A stretch of 64,000 nt of DNA, from positions 3,539,690-3,603,689 of the forward strand of contig CM034403.1 in the NCBI GenBank assembly GCA_019925095.2, read 5' to 3'. Positions within the stretch are counted from its first letter, which is position 1, and the number at the start of each line of letters is the position of its first letter. Under the pieces are notes generated by a model. It made no database searches. It worked only from the letters and a program-made list of their open reading frames with translations, and had not been told where the DNA came from. Origin of the DNA: Dendrolimus kikuchii. Its lineage: Eukaryota; Arthropoda; Insecta; Lepidoptera; Lasiocampidae. A program made the position numbers and the translations under genes. Shown here piece by piece: positions 54,111-63,641 of this stretch.

Positions 54111-54720
54111 ACCAAATACACAAACCGACATACAGACAACAAATCTAAAAAAAAATGTGAAGGGAAGACCCAACTAAGAGGAGGAACGAGATGGAATGCT
54201 CCTCAGTCTTAAAGGAAGATCTTCCAGCGGGGCTAATGTTGTTCCTCGCAGGCCTAGGTCCATCTATTACAATTGAAAATTTGTATATACTCGTCTTCTT
54301 TGTAGGTTTCGGGAAACGTTTGCGACCTCAATTATTGCACAGCGCCATCTATTGGCTTGTAAGTGTTCCACTACAAATGCATCGTGTTCTACATCGTTTA
54401 TTAGTCTATTCCACTTGTTTTTTTTAATAGCTTTAATGTACATACACGGCATGTTTAAAATCTTATAATACAGATTTGATATTTTGCGCCCGATATTTAA
54501 GGGAGTAAGATAGACGTATATGCCCGGTCTTTCTAAGGACTCTTTTTCCTTTCTCTTTTGTATTATCCCACTCAAGGGAAAGGTTCTCTGAATAGGGAAC
54601 GTGAGCGACGAAAGCTCTGCCACCTGGTGGCCAAATCCGAATCTTTTACGCAAACAATACTTGACTTTGACACTTCACAGTATAAAATAATCACATTAAA
54701 GAAGTGCAACATTTAACTAA
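54111..54720. other. Non-coding, no feature recognised
   Basis: Some moderate-length frames on both strands but no recognisable protein. Position 54336-54352 (CAGCGCCATCTATTGGC) is a phrase common in insect repeats. Confidence 0.25.
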
Positions 54721-54726
54721 ATTAAA

Positions 54727-55052
54727 ATGTATTGTCGCATTTCTGGATGCTTGGAAACTTCAAAGAAAAATAAAAATAAGTGTAATGGTGTAAAATTCTA
54801 CTGCTTTCCCACGAATAGTACTCATACATACATACATACATAACTTCACGCCAGTTCCCTTGCGGGGTAGGCACGAACAACAGAGTGCCATTTAGGCTTA
54901 TTCTTACACACCTCACTTGCTTCTTTGACATTCATAACTCTTGTCATGCAAGCTCGTCTGTTCTTAAGGCTCCTGACATCACCTTCTGCTAGTACACGAT
55001 CAATTTGATCATGGAAGGTGTGTCGTAAATAGAATAGTACTCATCTTCCAAG
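54727..55052 (+). pseudogene. THAP-like zinc-finger first exon, split by an R LINE
   Basis: From ATG 54727 the frame reads MYCRISGCLETSKKNKNK and GVKFYCFPTNSTH up to 54825, where the R insertion begins. It resumes after the duplicated target as HLPR to 55052, followed by a GTAATG donor. C-x4-C near the N-terminus followed by V-K-F-Y-x-F-P is the hallmark of the THAP domain (C2CH zinc finger, DNA-binding, shared by host THAP proteins and P-element-type transposases). The later W, C and H residues would be on the next exon, not found. The LINE brings stops in frame, so this allele cannot make the protein from this start. Host gene or P-like transposon remnant cannot be decided here. Confidence 0.45.
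54826..55032 (-). mobile_element. R family LINE, 5'-truncated, in the THAP-like exon
   Basis: Duplication AATAGTACTCAT at 54814-54825 and 55033-55044. Reads from the (ATGT)n tail at the left to GACACACCTTCCATG-type coding sequence at the right. Confidence 0.85.
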
Positions 55053-55149
55053 GTAATGTCATAAACGACAAAAGCAGTAAAAAAAACATACGTAAATATC
55101 AGTTTCAAAAACATTTAGAAATTACTAATAATGCTATTTATAAAAATAG

Positions 55150-55299
55150 GAGCCTTAAGAACAGACGAGCTTGCATGACAAGAGTTATGAATGTCAAAGA
55201 GGCAAGTGAGGTGTGTAAGAATAAGCCTAAATGGCACTCTGTTGTTCGTGCCTACCCCGCGAGGGAACTGGCGTGAAGTTATGTATGTATGTATGTATG
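55150..55299 (+). mobile_element. R family LINE, 5'-truncated
   Basis: Only ~115 bp from the copy above, in opposite orientation. 11-bp duplication TATAAAAATAG at 55139-55149 and 55300-55310. The AGCCTTAAGAACAGACGAGC start matches the 5' break of the copy at 37049. Confidence 0.85.
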
Positions 55300-55432
55300 T
55301 ATAAAAATAGCCAAGTTTTATGTGTAATAAATAGTTACTATACCATCTGTATATTAATACGTGAAGCAAAAACTTTGTACACATTTTTACGAAAATTGCG
55401 CGGACGGAGGAGTATGAAATTTCGCACACTTA

Positions 55433-55640
55433 TCTTAATATATATAAATTACGTGTCACGTTGTTTGTCCGCGATGGACTCCTAAACTACTTGACCGATT
55501 TTAATCAAACTTGCACACCGTGTCCACTTTGTTCACTTTGAAAGATAGGATAGCTTACATTTGGACCCGGTAGGTGGCGCTGCAATCGGGTTCTAAATTT
55601 TATTTCTTCAGGGCAGAACAACGTTTGCCGGGACAGCTAG
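55433..55640 (+). mobile_element. Helitron-like element, 208 bp
   Basis: A|TCTTAATATATATAAATT ... ACGTTTGCCGGGACAGCTAG|T. Twin of 22042-22250. Confidence 0.75.
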
Positions 55641-55689
55641 TAGTTTATATAGAGAAGAAGCGACGAGTTTATAATTTATATAGAGATGG

Positions 55690-56165
55690 CCGGAACGTGT
55701 GCACCACTTGTCAGTTTTCTGATCTAATGCGCATATTCTTACAATTACCACGTGCTAACAATGGTGAAGGAAAACATCGTGACTTTTTTTTTATTGCAGG
55801 AATTCAGCAGACAGGCAGACGGCCCACTTAATGAAAAGCGGTTACCATCGCCTCTGGACATTTGCAACACTAAAGGTGCTACAAATTCGCTGCTGTTCTC
55901 TTAAGGGACACTGGAACCTGGTCACTAATGCTGAAACACAACTTAAGGTTGTTATGGCTACATACTTTAGACCAGGGGCGGTAGCCATCCAGTCGGGCAA
56001 ATGCCCTACCACCTGACAATGCAACCTGCACATCGAGATGACCGATGTGTCAAACCTGCCAAGCCGCCTTGGACAAGCGTGGTGAGTATACTGTCCGTTC
56101 TCCCTATAATGGGAGGCCCGAGCCCCAGCAGTGGGAGATTTATCGGCTGATATTATATAGAGAAG
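55690..56165 (+). mobile_element. LINE 3' end (CCCAGCAGTGGGA type) split by a D repeat
   Basis: 55690-55783 (CGTGCTAACAATGGTGAAGG ... AAACATCGTGA) and 56019-56165 (AACCTGCACATCGAGATGAC ... GGCCCGAGCCCCAGCAGTGG) together follow the order of a very common lepidopteran LINE tail. The D copy lies between them. Confidence 0.55.
55784..56018 (-). mobile_element. D family repeat, short form, nested
   Basis: T-tract then ATTGCAGGAATTCAGCAGAC, ending CCACCTGAC, the same boundary as the other short forms. Confidence 0.65.
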
Positions 56166-56578
56166 AAGCGACAAATGCTATTTTTTTTTTTTTTCATAAA
56201 AAATATATTAAATCAGTAAAAAACACATTACACACACTACCATGTATTTGACATACACACGCATATGTACTATTTTGTTTATTGTTAAAGACAAATTAAC
56301 AGTGTAGCCTTGGCGAAATATGGTCGAATTTCGACCACGGGCGACCACTAGTACAAACAAATCTGTAAGTGAACATAACCTCAAATAATTTTGTTTTAGT
56401 AATAGAGATAAAATATTTACGTGAAAAGCAAGTTCAGGAAATACTTTACAGTTATTTTGACATCCTAAACGTTAGAACTCTTCGTTTGATATAATTATGT
56501 CAACTATTCCTTTTCATCTACTTCTAAGACTTGCCCGGACTCGAAGTTTTGAGCCTTTTGACATATTTTATGATTTTC
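56166..56578. other. Non-coding, no feature recognised
   Basis: T-run at 56180-56194, then AT-rich DNA. 56285-56370 recurs around 9540-9625 inverted (GGTCGAATTTCGACCA region), so a repeat is likely. Confidence 0.3.
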
Positions 56579-56579
56579 T

Positions 56580-56828
56580 TACATACATACATAACTTCAC
56601 GCCAGTTCCCTTACGGGGTAGGCACGGACAACAGAGCGTCATTTAGGGTTATTCTTACACACCTCACTTGCTTCTTTGACATTCATAACTCTTGTCATGC
56701 ACGCTCATCTGTTCTTAAGGCTCCTGATATCACCTTCTGCTAGTACACGATCAATTTGATCATGGAAGGTGTATCGTCGCCTTCCACGACTTCTGCATCC
56801 ATCCACTTTTGCATTGTATATCTGTTAG
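56580..56828 (-). mobile_element. R family LINE, 5'-truncated
   Basis: ACATACAT tail, coding end inverted, up to TTTTGCATTGTATATCTGTT. No clear target duplication found, unlike most other copies. Confidence 0.75.
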
Positions 56829-57200
56829 TTAGTATTTATCTATAATTTCCTTAGGGCCGTTTAAGCTCAGGAAGGCTTTATTCATCAGACTGCATCATGG
56901 TATCGCATGAATATGTGGATATATTTATGAAATTAACATCTTTTACAATGTTCAACTCCTTTACTTTTCTAATGCAACAAAATAATGTTCCTATTGTGTA
57001 AATAACAATTATCACTCTTGAAATTGAAACTAATTACGTTATAATTCTTTAATTGAGGCAATAGATAGCGATTCATCGAAAACTGGGTGCGCCGCAACCA
57101 TTTCTAAGAAGTTATATCTCTTCTTATAGTCGTCTCGCTTGCATAGACACGACGCTTTTCTAAAGTGACATTGACAATATATCACTCTTCATAATGATAT
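56829..57200. other. Non-coding, no feature recognised
   Basis: AT-rich; no frame or repeat identified. Confidence 0.2.
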
Positions 57201-57204
57201 TTCG

Positions 57205-57500
57205 ATGATCTACATATTTATAACTGTTATAATCCGTCTCCGATTAGGTCAGGTCTGCTCTCCTGTTTTTCTGACTAAACTCAGAATTCGCGATAGCTCT
57301 ATATGTGAGTGTGGTTTAGGTGAAGGTACTGTTGAGCACATTTGTTTTTACTGTTCCAAAATTACTACTCCTTTGTATGATATCCTTCCTCCTGATTACC
57401 CTCGCCCTGTTAATGTAAATTATTTGCTAACTTTATCTAACAAGTTCTCTGTATATATTTTATGTAAATTTTTAGTTGTTAATAAAATTGTTTTGTAAGA
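57205..57500 (+). pseudogene. Jockey-type LINE C-terminal (RNase H/zinc-knuckle end) fragment
   Basis: The frame to the stop at 57496-57498 includes RLRLGQVCSPVFLTKLRIRD, then SSICECGLGEGTVEHICFYC. The RLRxG...PxFL...I.DS..CECG..EGTxEHxxFxC pattern with its C-x-C...H...C knuckle is the extreme C-terminus of jockey/R1-like LINE ORF2 proteins. The leading residues are AT-rich and probably not part of it. Confidence 0.65.
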
Positions 57501-58550
57501 TTTCTTTTCTATCAGATTATTCTAAGTATAGCTTTGTAATTTGTATAATGTTTAATTTGGTAATATTTACTAATATGTTTCCACTAAATTATATTTTCAT
57601 GTACAGATATTGTATTATATTATAAACCCTATATATTGTATTCATTTACCTCCAGGTTTGCAGAAAAGTGTATAAATTACTGGACAAATTTTTAGATTTA
57701 TTATTATATATTTTTCATTTTCACCTACCTCTTCATACTCCGACATTGGCAAAATCAGTGCTATTGGCATTGCAGCCATGAAAATTAAAAAAAAACTGTT
57801 ATAATGTTACGATACGACCCAATCCAAACTTTCAAAGAAAAGTTTCAACGGGCGAAATATGTACGACGTAACAAGCTACAAGTGTGGACGCTGATCTCTG
57901 CACTGTTATGCATTAATGACACGTGTTACGGACCGATCCAATCAAAGTCGGTCGTTTCATAGGATTTTCGTTATTATCAAAGTGTCTAGGATACGTCCAC
58001 ACTAATGTTTATGTCATGCGTTCAAGTACGATGACGCTACGGTCACTGGATCGTGTCGCGGCGTGCATTCACTCATTGATCTTGTGCAGGTTAAGGGTTC
58101 TTTAGTTTGTTTTAACATAACTGCTGGTTTTATTAAAATGCAATGAAATATATCGCACCAAGGAAATATTGTGGGACCTAAAGCATAAATCGGAATGAAC
58201 ACCGAAAATGTCTTGCCTAGACATGGTTCGATGTCGTGTCATATGTCCACATTTAGCGTAATAAGTTGGACATATTGTGGAATCTTGTTAGATGAAATGT
58301 TACAAGTCTGGACCCACTTTTACGTTGTATTAGCACTTAGTTAGATAGTACATCTCTACTTTCAGAACAAATGTATGAGTAATTTTCTTAAAAAAAAAAC
58401 GATTCAATAGTATAACATAATGTAGGATTATTTGAATGTATTGTCAGATTTTTTTGTCTGATTGAATGAATAACTATTCATTAATTTGCAGAGATACAGG
58501 TAGTAGAATCTCCTGATGGCCTTGACTAGTGGCCTTATTTGCAAACTATA
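57501..58550. other. Non-coding, possible old MITE
   Basis: 57870-57995 has partly inverted phrases (ACAAGTGTGGACGC / ACGTCCACACTAATG), and GATCCAATC-type motifs recur, suggesting a decayed DNA element. No terminal repeats could be fixed. No gene. Confidence 0.3.
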
Positions 58551-58555
58551 TTGTA

Positions 58556-58806
58556 CTAGCTGTGCCCGCGATGCCTTCCGCGTGGTATTTGTAAAGCCCC
58601 CCCCCCCCCCCCCCCGATTTTGAAACATTTTTCATTGCTGCTTCGTTCCTATTGGTTTTAGCGTGATGATATATGGCCTATAGCCTTCCTCGATAAATGG
58701 GGTATTCAACACTGAAAGAATTTTTCAAATCAGACCAGTAGTTCCTGAGATTAGCGCGTTTAAACAAACGAACAAACTGTTCAGCTTTATATATTAGTAT
58801 ATAAGA
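58556..58806 (-). mobile_element. Helitron-like element, 251 bp, with a poly-C tract
   Basis: CTAG at 58556-58559 and, on the minus strand, start TCTTATATACTAATATATAA. Between the CTAG hairpin and the body there is an uninterrupted run of about 18 C at 58598-58615. Same family as 924-1137 and 52335-52603. Confidence 0.7.
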
Positions 58807-59078
58807 TTATATAATACCGTTATGCGTATCTGACCTATGATCGTACAAATATTTATAGGGAAGTAAAGAAAACAGGTTTATTCTTAGGAGAAATAAGTGA
58901 AACAAACACGTTTAAAGTAATAAAATAAACAACACAAGAGAAAAGTAACTATAAAATAACAAGTCCTAAAAATCGGGCCAAGCTCAGCAAAAATATTCCT
59001 CTATTAGACCAACGCTGATCTTCCGCTTGGCATTATTTTTTGTAGCGAGGAAAAATCCATTTGCGAACTTATCACCGT
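58807..59078. other. Non-coding, no feature recognised
   Basis: AT-rich up to the sharp base-composition border at about 59075. Confidence 0.2.
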
Positions 59079-59079
59079 G

Positions 59080-59975
59080 TGGGGATCACGGGGAAGACGT
59101 GTGGAGACTCGCCGGCCTAGTGATAGGAACACGACTCCTATCACTCACCAGGGCCGCGGGAAGGGCCTATCGCCTGGCCGCATGAACCCTGGCAGGCTCT
59201 GGCCAAAACGGATTCGGCCGTTGTCACCGTAGGGCGCAAAGCACCCCGCGGTGACAGAATGGGGAGCGCGGAACAAGTGCGGACGGACCCTCCCCTGGGT
59301 TTCGCTCGCGACCGTTGGCTCTCGGCGCCGGAGGTCATGTAGGCCAACCCAGCGCCGGAGGTTGTCGCAGCCAACCCGGCTCCACCTTCTGCGAGCACGT
59401 CATGTTTGCGAAGAAGGAGGCGGAGCGGGAGCTTGAGCGAACGTCCTTACTTCGCTCCCGCCAAAAGAGGACGCGCCGACGCCGGAGGTCGGAAATCGAC
59501 CTTCGGCCACCGTAAGCGGGCGGCGCGGGTGGGGCCCCTAGGGGTATAGGGGTTCTCACTCACCCGCACATGCCGTCGAGATGAGAGCGCGAGTGTTCCG
59601 CGCGCGCTCATATCTCTTCCCGTGGGGCGCGTTACAGACCGGCCCACGCAAGAATGAGACCAAGTAGTAGCCGGGGGATACGTCCCCTGGCATAGGAAAA
59701 GGCCCAGTGAGGGGGGCCCACGCCTGCCAGGGCATTGCGGAGTCGGGCAGCCCATTTCCCGTAGCCCTGGCATAAGGCGCAGGACGGAACACCCAGGGGT
59801 TTTAGTGGGTATCCCTAACTGGGGAGTGGCAATAGCGTGGCACCGGTTCTGACCGGGCACGCTAGTGCCACCCCCGATCTGGCGAATCCCACACTCACAC
59901 GGGTCGCGAACATCCCCCCATGCTTCTGTGTCTGTCGCGGCTTAGTTCTCAAACGGATTTCCCCTGGCAAAAAAA
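59080..59975 (+). mobile_element. GC-rich retroposon with A-tract (probable LINE 5' UTR or large SINE)
   Basis: ~890 bp far richer in G+C than anything around it, ending TTTCCCCTGGCAAAAAAAAA. Frames on both strands are long (up to 137 codons, minus 59860-59447) only because stop codons are rare in GC-rich DNA; none looks like a protein. Landmarks: CCCAGGGGTTTTAGTGGGTA (59791-59811), shared with the retroposon at 27612-27966, and GGCGCCGGAGGT/GACGCCGGAGGTCGG repeated near 59323, 59352 and 59477. Best read as non-coding retroposon sequence. Confidence 0.45.
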
Positions 59976-60428
59976 AAACCCGGCTCCATAGTCATCGGAC
60001 AAAAACTTTTCCCGTACATTTTGTATGTCAAATTTTACAAAAAATAATTATGTAAATCGATCCTGTTTCTAATACTAATCAAAAACTTCTATTGGACCAA
60101 CCGTTGTTGGTGTACTGAACGAGTGAGAAATCACAAACATCTTTTCCCATACATCTTAAGAAGTCCAACTTACGTTTTTTTATTTATCAAATCTTTCAAG
60201 TTTGAAAAAAAAATTCGCACAGAGCTTTTCTGACGCAACAAATTATCAAGAATGATTTCTGGTGGAAAATAACGAGTTGGAAATTTGAATTATTTTTCAA
60301 TATTCTGCAAAATGTGTGCTAGAATGATTGTTGTAAGTGTTATACTCGTACTAGTCTTATTAATAAACAAGTCTTAAGATATATTTATTATTATATATAG
60401 ATTTTTATTAATAGTAGTGTATACCTCT
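59976..60428. other. AT-rich non-coding stretch
   Basis: Nothing recognised. Confidence 0.2.
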
Positions 60429-60907
60429 CCAAGCATTTATTTTACTTTTGACACCTCAATGACGGATTAATTAGTAATGTCTCAATACGCTTCCTACTCG
60501 ATTTGTTATAAAAATCGACATCATTTATAAATAAGTTTAAATTAATTTAACTTGTCTATATGTTTTTTTTCTAAAAATACTATATTGTGTAATAAATATG
60601 CCCACATTTCAATGAACATATTTTACATATATTAAATATGCCATTTTATAAGCACTTATTTGCGGTATTATTTTTCTTTAAAGTAGAACATTTTTAATTT
60701 CAAATCAATTACTGACTATTTATTTACGTATAATGTCGATGATTGACTTGTAATAGTCTGTGCTTGTTACATGACTCGGAACATCACTATTACTTCACCA
60801 CAACAATAAAGTACTACAATTATATCATTTATTTATCGTGGGCTTTACTGTCAAGAACTATGTAACTTGATAGACGTGCAAACATCAAAAGTAAAATAAA
60901 CGCTTGG
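60429..60907. mobile_element. MITE, 479 bp, intact ends
   Basis: CCAAGCATTTATTTTACTTT at the left and, inverted, CCAAGCGTTTATTTTACTTT at the right. The interior matches the split copy at 28493-29611 in inverted orientation. The short ORFs inside are not coding. Confidence 0.65.
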
Positions 60908-60935
60908 AAACAGTATAAGTAGACAAATAATTACA

Positions 60936-61115
60936 GACGACCTACATGGTTAAGTGAGCTAAGAAGCCTTTGCCTGCTAACCTAGTACAACGCAGAGGCT
61001 CCGGGTTCGATTCCTGGAATGGTAAATTTCGTAAAGGACCTTTCCGTTATTTACTCTGGGTGTCTAGGATCGGTCCCAGAGTGGTCCGTTGTGTATTACC
61101 CATAATACAAGTGTT
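60936..61115 (+). mobile_element. E family tRNA-derived SINE
   Basis: ACGACCTACATGGTTAAGTG head, B box GGTTCGATTCC, body to GTATTACCCATAATACAAGT. Confidence 0.65.
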
Positions 61116-61174
61116 TAATCACTCAAGCGGCGGAAATATACAAACCTCAGTTTGCTGTTGAAACACTACTACTA

Positions 61175-61370
61175 ATATTTATTGACTCGTCAGGTTATTA
61201 GAGGGCTGGTGTCTACCTCGGACAGCGAGGAAACGTAGCTAGACTTCTGTGCACCTGAAGACGGTGATGTAGGCTCAGTATTCTACTTATAGTCTTGAGG
61301 GACTATGGGCAGAATACAATATAACTAATTTAAGTTGTCTTTTATTGTATTAGCTTAAAAAAACATTGTA
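61175..61370 (+). repeat. H family repeat
   Basis: CAGCGAGGAAACGTAGCTAG, CTTATAGTCTTGAGGGACTA, then AATACAATATAACTAATTTAAG. Confidence 0.5.
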
Positions 61371-61542
61371 AATATTGTACTAATTTAATTTATTACTTTA
61401 AATTTTTTTTTTTTTTTCATATTCCTGATGAACCCCTAACAACTTACAAAATCTGAAATTGCTCGCTGTTTAAAGAATCACAGACATCAAAACTGTCCAG
61501 AAGTTTTGTCCAGAGTCTAGTTACGAGTAAAAAACAAAGAAG

Positions 61543-61727
61543 ATGAAGACGATCCTGAGAATCAACAACGCGGAGAGCAAACCAAAGAAACAAAAACAGA
61601 TATCGGACATATTGGAAGTATTTGGAAAATATCAAATAATCCAGTACACATACGTATGCTTTGCAACAATATTTATCACCATGATTGAAATCAATTATAT
61701 TTTCGTGGCTGGGGATATGGAATATCG
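61543..61727 (+). CDS. Organic cation transporter-like (SLC22-type) protein, first coding exon
   Basis: ATG at 61543 is preceded in frame by TAA (61528-61530), so it is the start; donor GTAAGT begins at 61728, leaving phase 2. The 61 residues have a Lys-rich cytosolic N-terminus (ESKPKKQKQ), then ISDILEVFGKYQIIQY, and a hydrophobic helix YVCFATIFITMIEINYIFVA ending GDMEYR. The xxFGKYQxxQYxxVC...NYIFVAGDxxYR pattern is the usual start of insect organic-cation/carcinine-transporter relatives, where this is transmembrane segment 1 leading into the large extracellular loop (next expected residues begin with Cys, on exon 2). Those proteins are 12-helix carriers in the plasma membrane. No further exon was found to 64000; intron 1 already exceeds 2.2 kb and carries a repeat, a foldback and a hAT-like element. 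Confidence 0.6.
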
Positions 61728-61859
61728 GTAAGTGTTTTTTTGTTTCTTCTTAAGTCTTTTGTCAGTGGAGCAGCCGGAGGAACCCTCCGACATCTTTACA
61801 AGATTGTTTTCACGAAAAAAAATCCAATTTCAAATTATTTTTTTATACGATTTTTATTA

Positions 61860-62178
61860 GCTTCATACATACGTATGTTAGTATGTAACGGAATCTTTCA
61901 AGTTAAATTTGATCGACTTCCCGGTTTCCGATTGAGCTGAAATTTTGCACGTATGTGTATATTGCGTAACAATGCAATAATATGGTACCATGGAGCTGAT
62001 CTGATGATGGAGTCGGAAGGGGGCCATAGGAACTCCTGTACTAAACAAGACAGACCCGTCGTGTTTGGGCTCGTTTTACTTGTCTTGGCTAGCACTCTGC
62101 TGCTACATGATATGGAGGATCTCAAAAGCTTGTATTTAAAAACCTTTTTAAAAAAGCTTATTTTTACATAACGTTCCA
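61860..62178. repeat. I family repeat
   Basis: CGACTTCCCGGTTTCCGATT, GAGCTGAAATTTTGCACG ... ATGATATGGAGGATCTCAAA and AAAAACCTTTTTAAAAAAGC match 45110-45383 throughout. Here it has 19 bases (GGAAGGGGGCCATAGGAAC) that the other copy lacks. Located in the transporter intron. Confidence 0.55.
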
Positions 62179-62284
62179 TTTTATCATAATAGTGTATTTA
62201 ATTCTTTTTTCAAAGTTTCCACGTAGAAGGGAATTAAATCACTAAATAATCACTAAAAAATGAAAAATAAATAACAGTTAAAAA

Positions 62285-62580
62285 AAAACTAAAAACATAC
62301 GCTTTTATAGAAAATCCAACTAAAAAATAGAAAATAAATTTGAATTAAAAATAGTGTAAGAAAAAATGATTTTATTGTAAAAAAAGCGTGGGGTGCTTTT
62401 CAGGATATTATCAAAATAACCCTTCTACATCTGTTCATAAAATATTTATAACTATTGATACCATGCACCCCACGCTTTTTTTACAATAAAATAATTTATT
62501 CTTACACTATTTTTAATTCAAAGTTATTTTCTATTTTTTAGTTGGATTTTCTATAAAAGCGCTTTTTTTTAGTTTTTTTT
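62285..62580. mobile_element. Foldback element with ~112-bp arms
   Basis: Arms 62288-62400 and 62463-62575 are nearly perfect reverse complements (AAAAAAAGCGTGGGGTGC facing GCACCCCACGCTTTTTTT at the loop side; CTTTTATAGAAAATCCAACT facing its inverse at the outside). The loop is 62 bp. Intronic to the transporter gene if that gene continues to the right. Confidence 0.75.
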
Positions 62581-62894
62581 AATCTATTATTTTCATAAAA
62601 CATGATAGAATAGAATATACTTTGTAGCAGCGAAAGGTAGACCTTAAATGATACTTCAGATGGCAGAGAGTATTCACTGACGAGTGCTGACGTGAAAGAA
62701 GGAAAAGAGATGTGGTTTTTTTTTTTCTTTTTTATAAATGCTTATTTATGAATACATTTTTTCTAACACTTACGTTTTTATCTGTTTGTCTAATACATAC
62801 TACTATCTATTTACTACTTACTGCTGAATGTACATTTATACTATGTTATTTTTGTCTATTTATCTGCTACAACTTTTACAAACTATATTTTTAC

Positions 62895-63633
62895 TGGGGT
62901 TGGGCCGAAATTCGTTTTACATTCGGTTTGACCGTATTTCGGCAGCTTGAGCCGCTTGATTTAAATGCCGAACATTCGGTGCAAGAAAAAAATAAAATGC
63001 ATGCACTATTTTGACTGAAATTAATAGAAATCATATCTTGTAATAACCGTAACATATAATTAAGCCTTTATAGAGTCATGGTCATTTATTTTAATTAGGA
63101 ACTTGTAAACCTTAACTTGCAATGTGATAAAAATTAAATAACATTAGTTTTTCTTAATTGAAGAGTCTTTGCCTAATTAAATAGACATCAAATTAAAAAA
63201 AAAACGTATTATTCCTCTAATAACCATGAGTAAGTTGTATAACTGCTTAATTGTAAAGCATAACTTGAATAAAATAAAAAATAAAAAAAACACTTCTAAG
63301 AGACATCAGCAATTACAACTTTAATTTTGATTGAAATCTTTTTTTTGCGACTAAACATCAAGAATTTAGAATTATAAAATGATGTTTTTTTCAATCAAAG
63401 GTCTAAAAATCTATTTTTTACCCACCTACTCGAAACAAAATTTGCCAGAGGCAGGTTATGGTGTAAAAACGCCAAAGATTCGGCGTTATCAAGTCACGAC
63501 AGCAATAAGTAACGACGTGTCGCTTTCGAGAAAGCGTGGCGAAATTAAACCGAAGTTCGGCCGAATTTTTTGTTGTAACCGAATATTCGGCCGAAGTTCG
63601 TATTCGGTTCAAACCACATTCGGCCCATCCCTA
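62895..63633. mobile_element. hAT-like non-autonomous element with TTCGGCCGAA-rich ends
   Basis: TGGGGTTGGGCCGAA at the left and, inverted, TAGGGATGGGCCGAA at the right, flanked by ATTTTTAC (62887-62894) and ATTTTTAT (63634-63641), an 8-bp duplication with one change, as expected for hAT. The subterminal regions repeat TTCGG/CCGAA many times, with palindromes ATTCGGCCGAA. The centre is AT-rich and non-coding; the open frames there are not genes. Confidence 0.65.
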
Positions 63634-63641
63634 ATTTTTAT

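Noticed and set aside
59141..59860. Several overlapping frames of 60-137 codons on both strands
   Set aside because: They exist on both strands at once, as expected when GC-rich DNA lacks stop codons; the products are Pro/Arg/Gly-rich without motifs.
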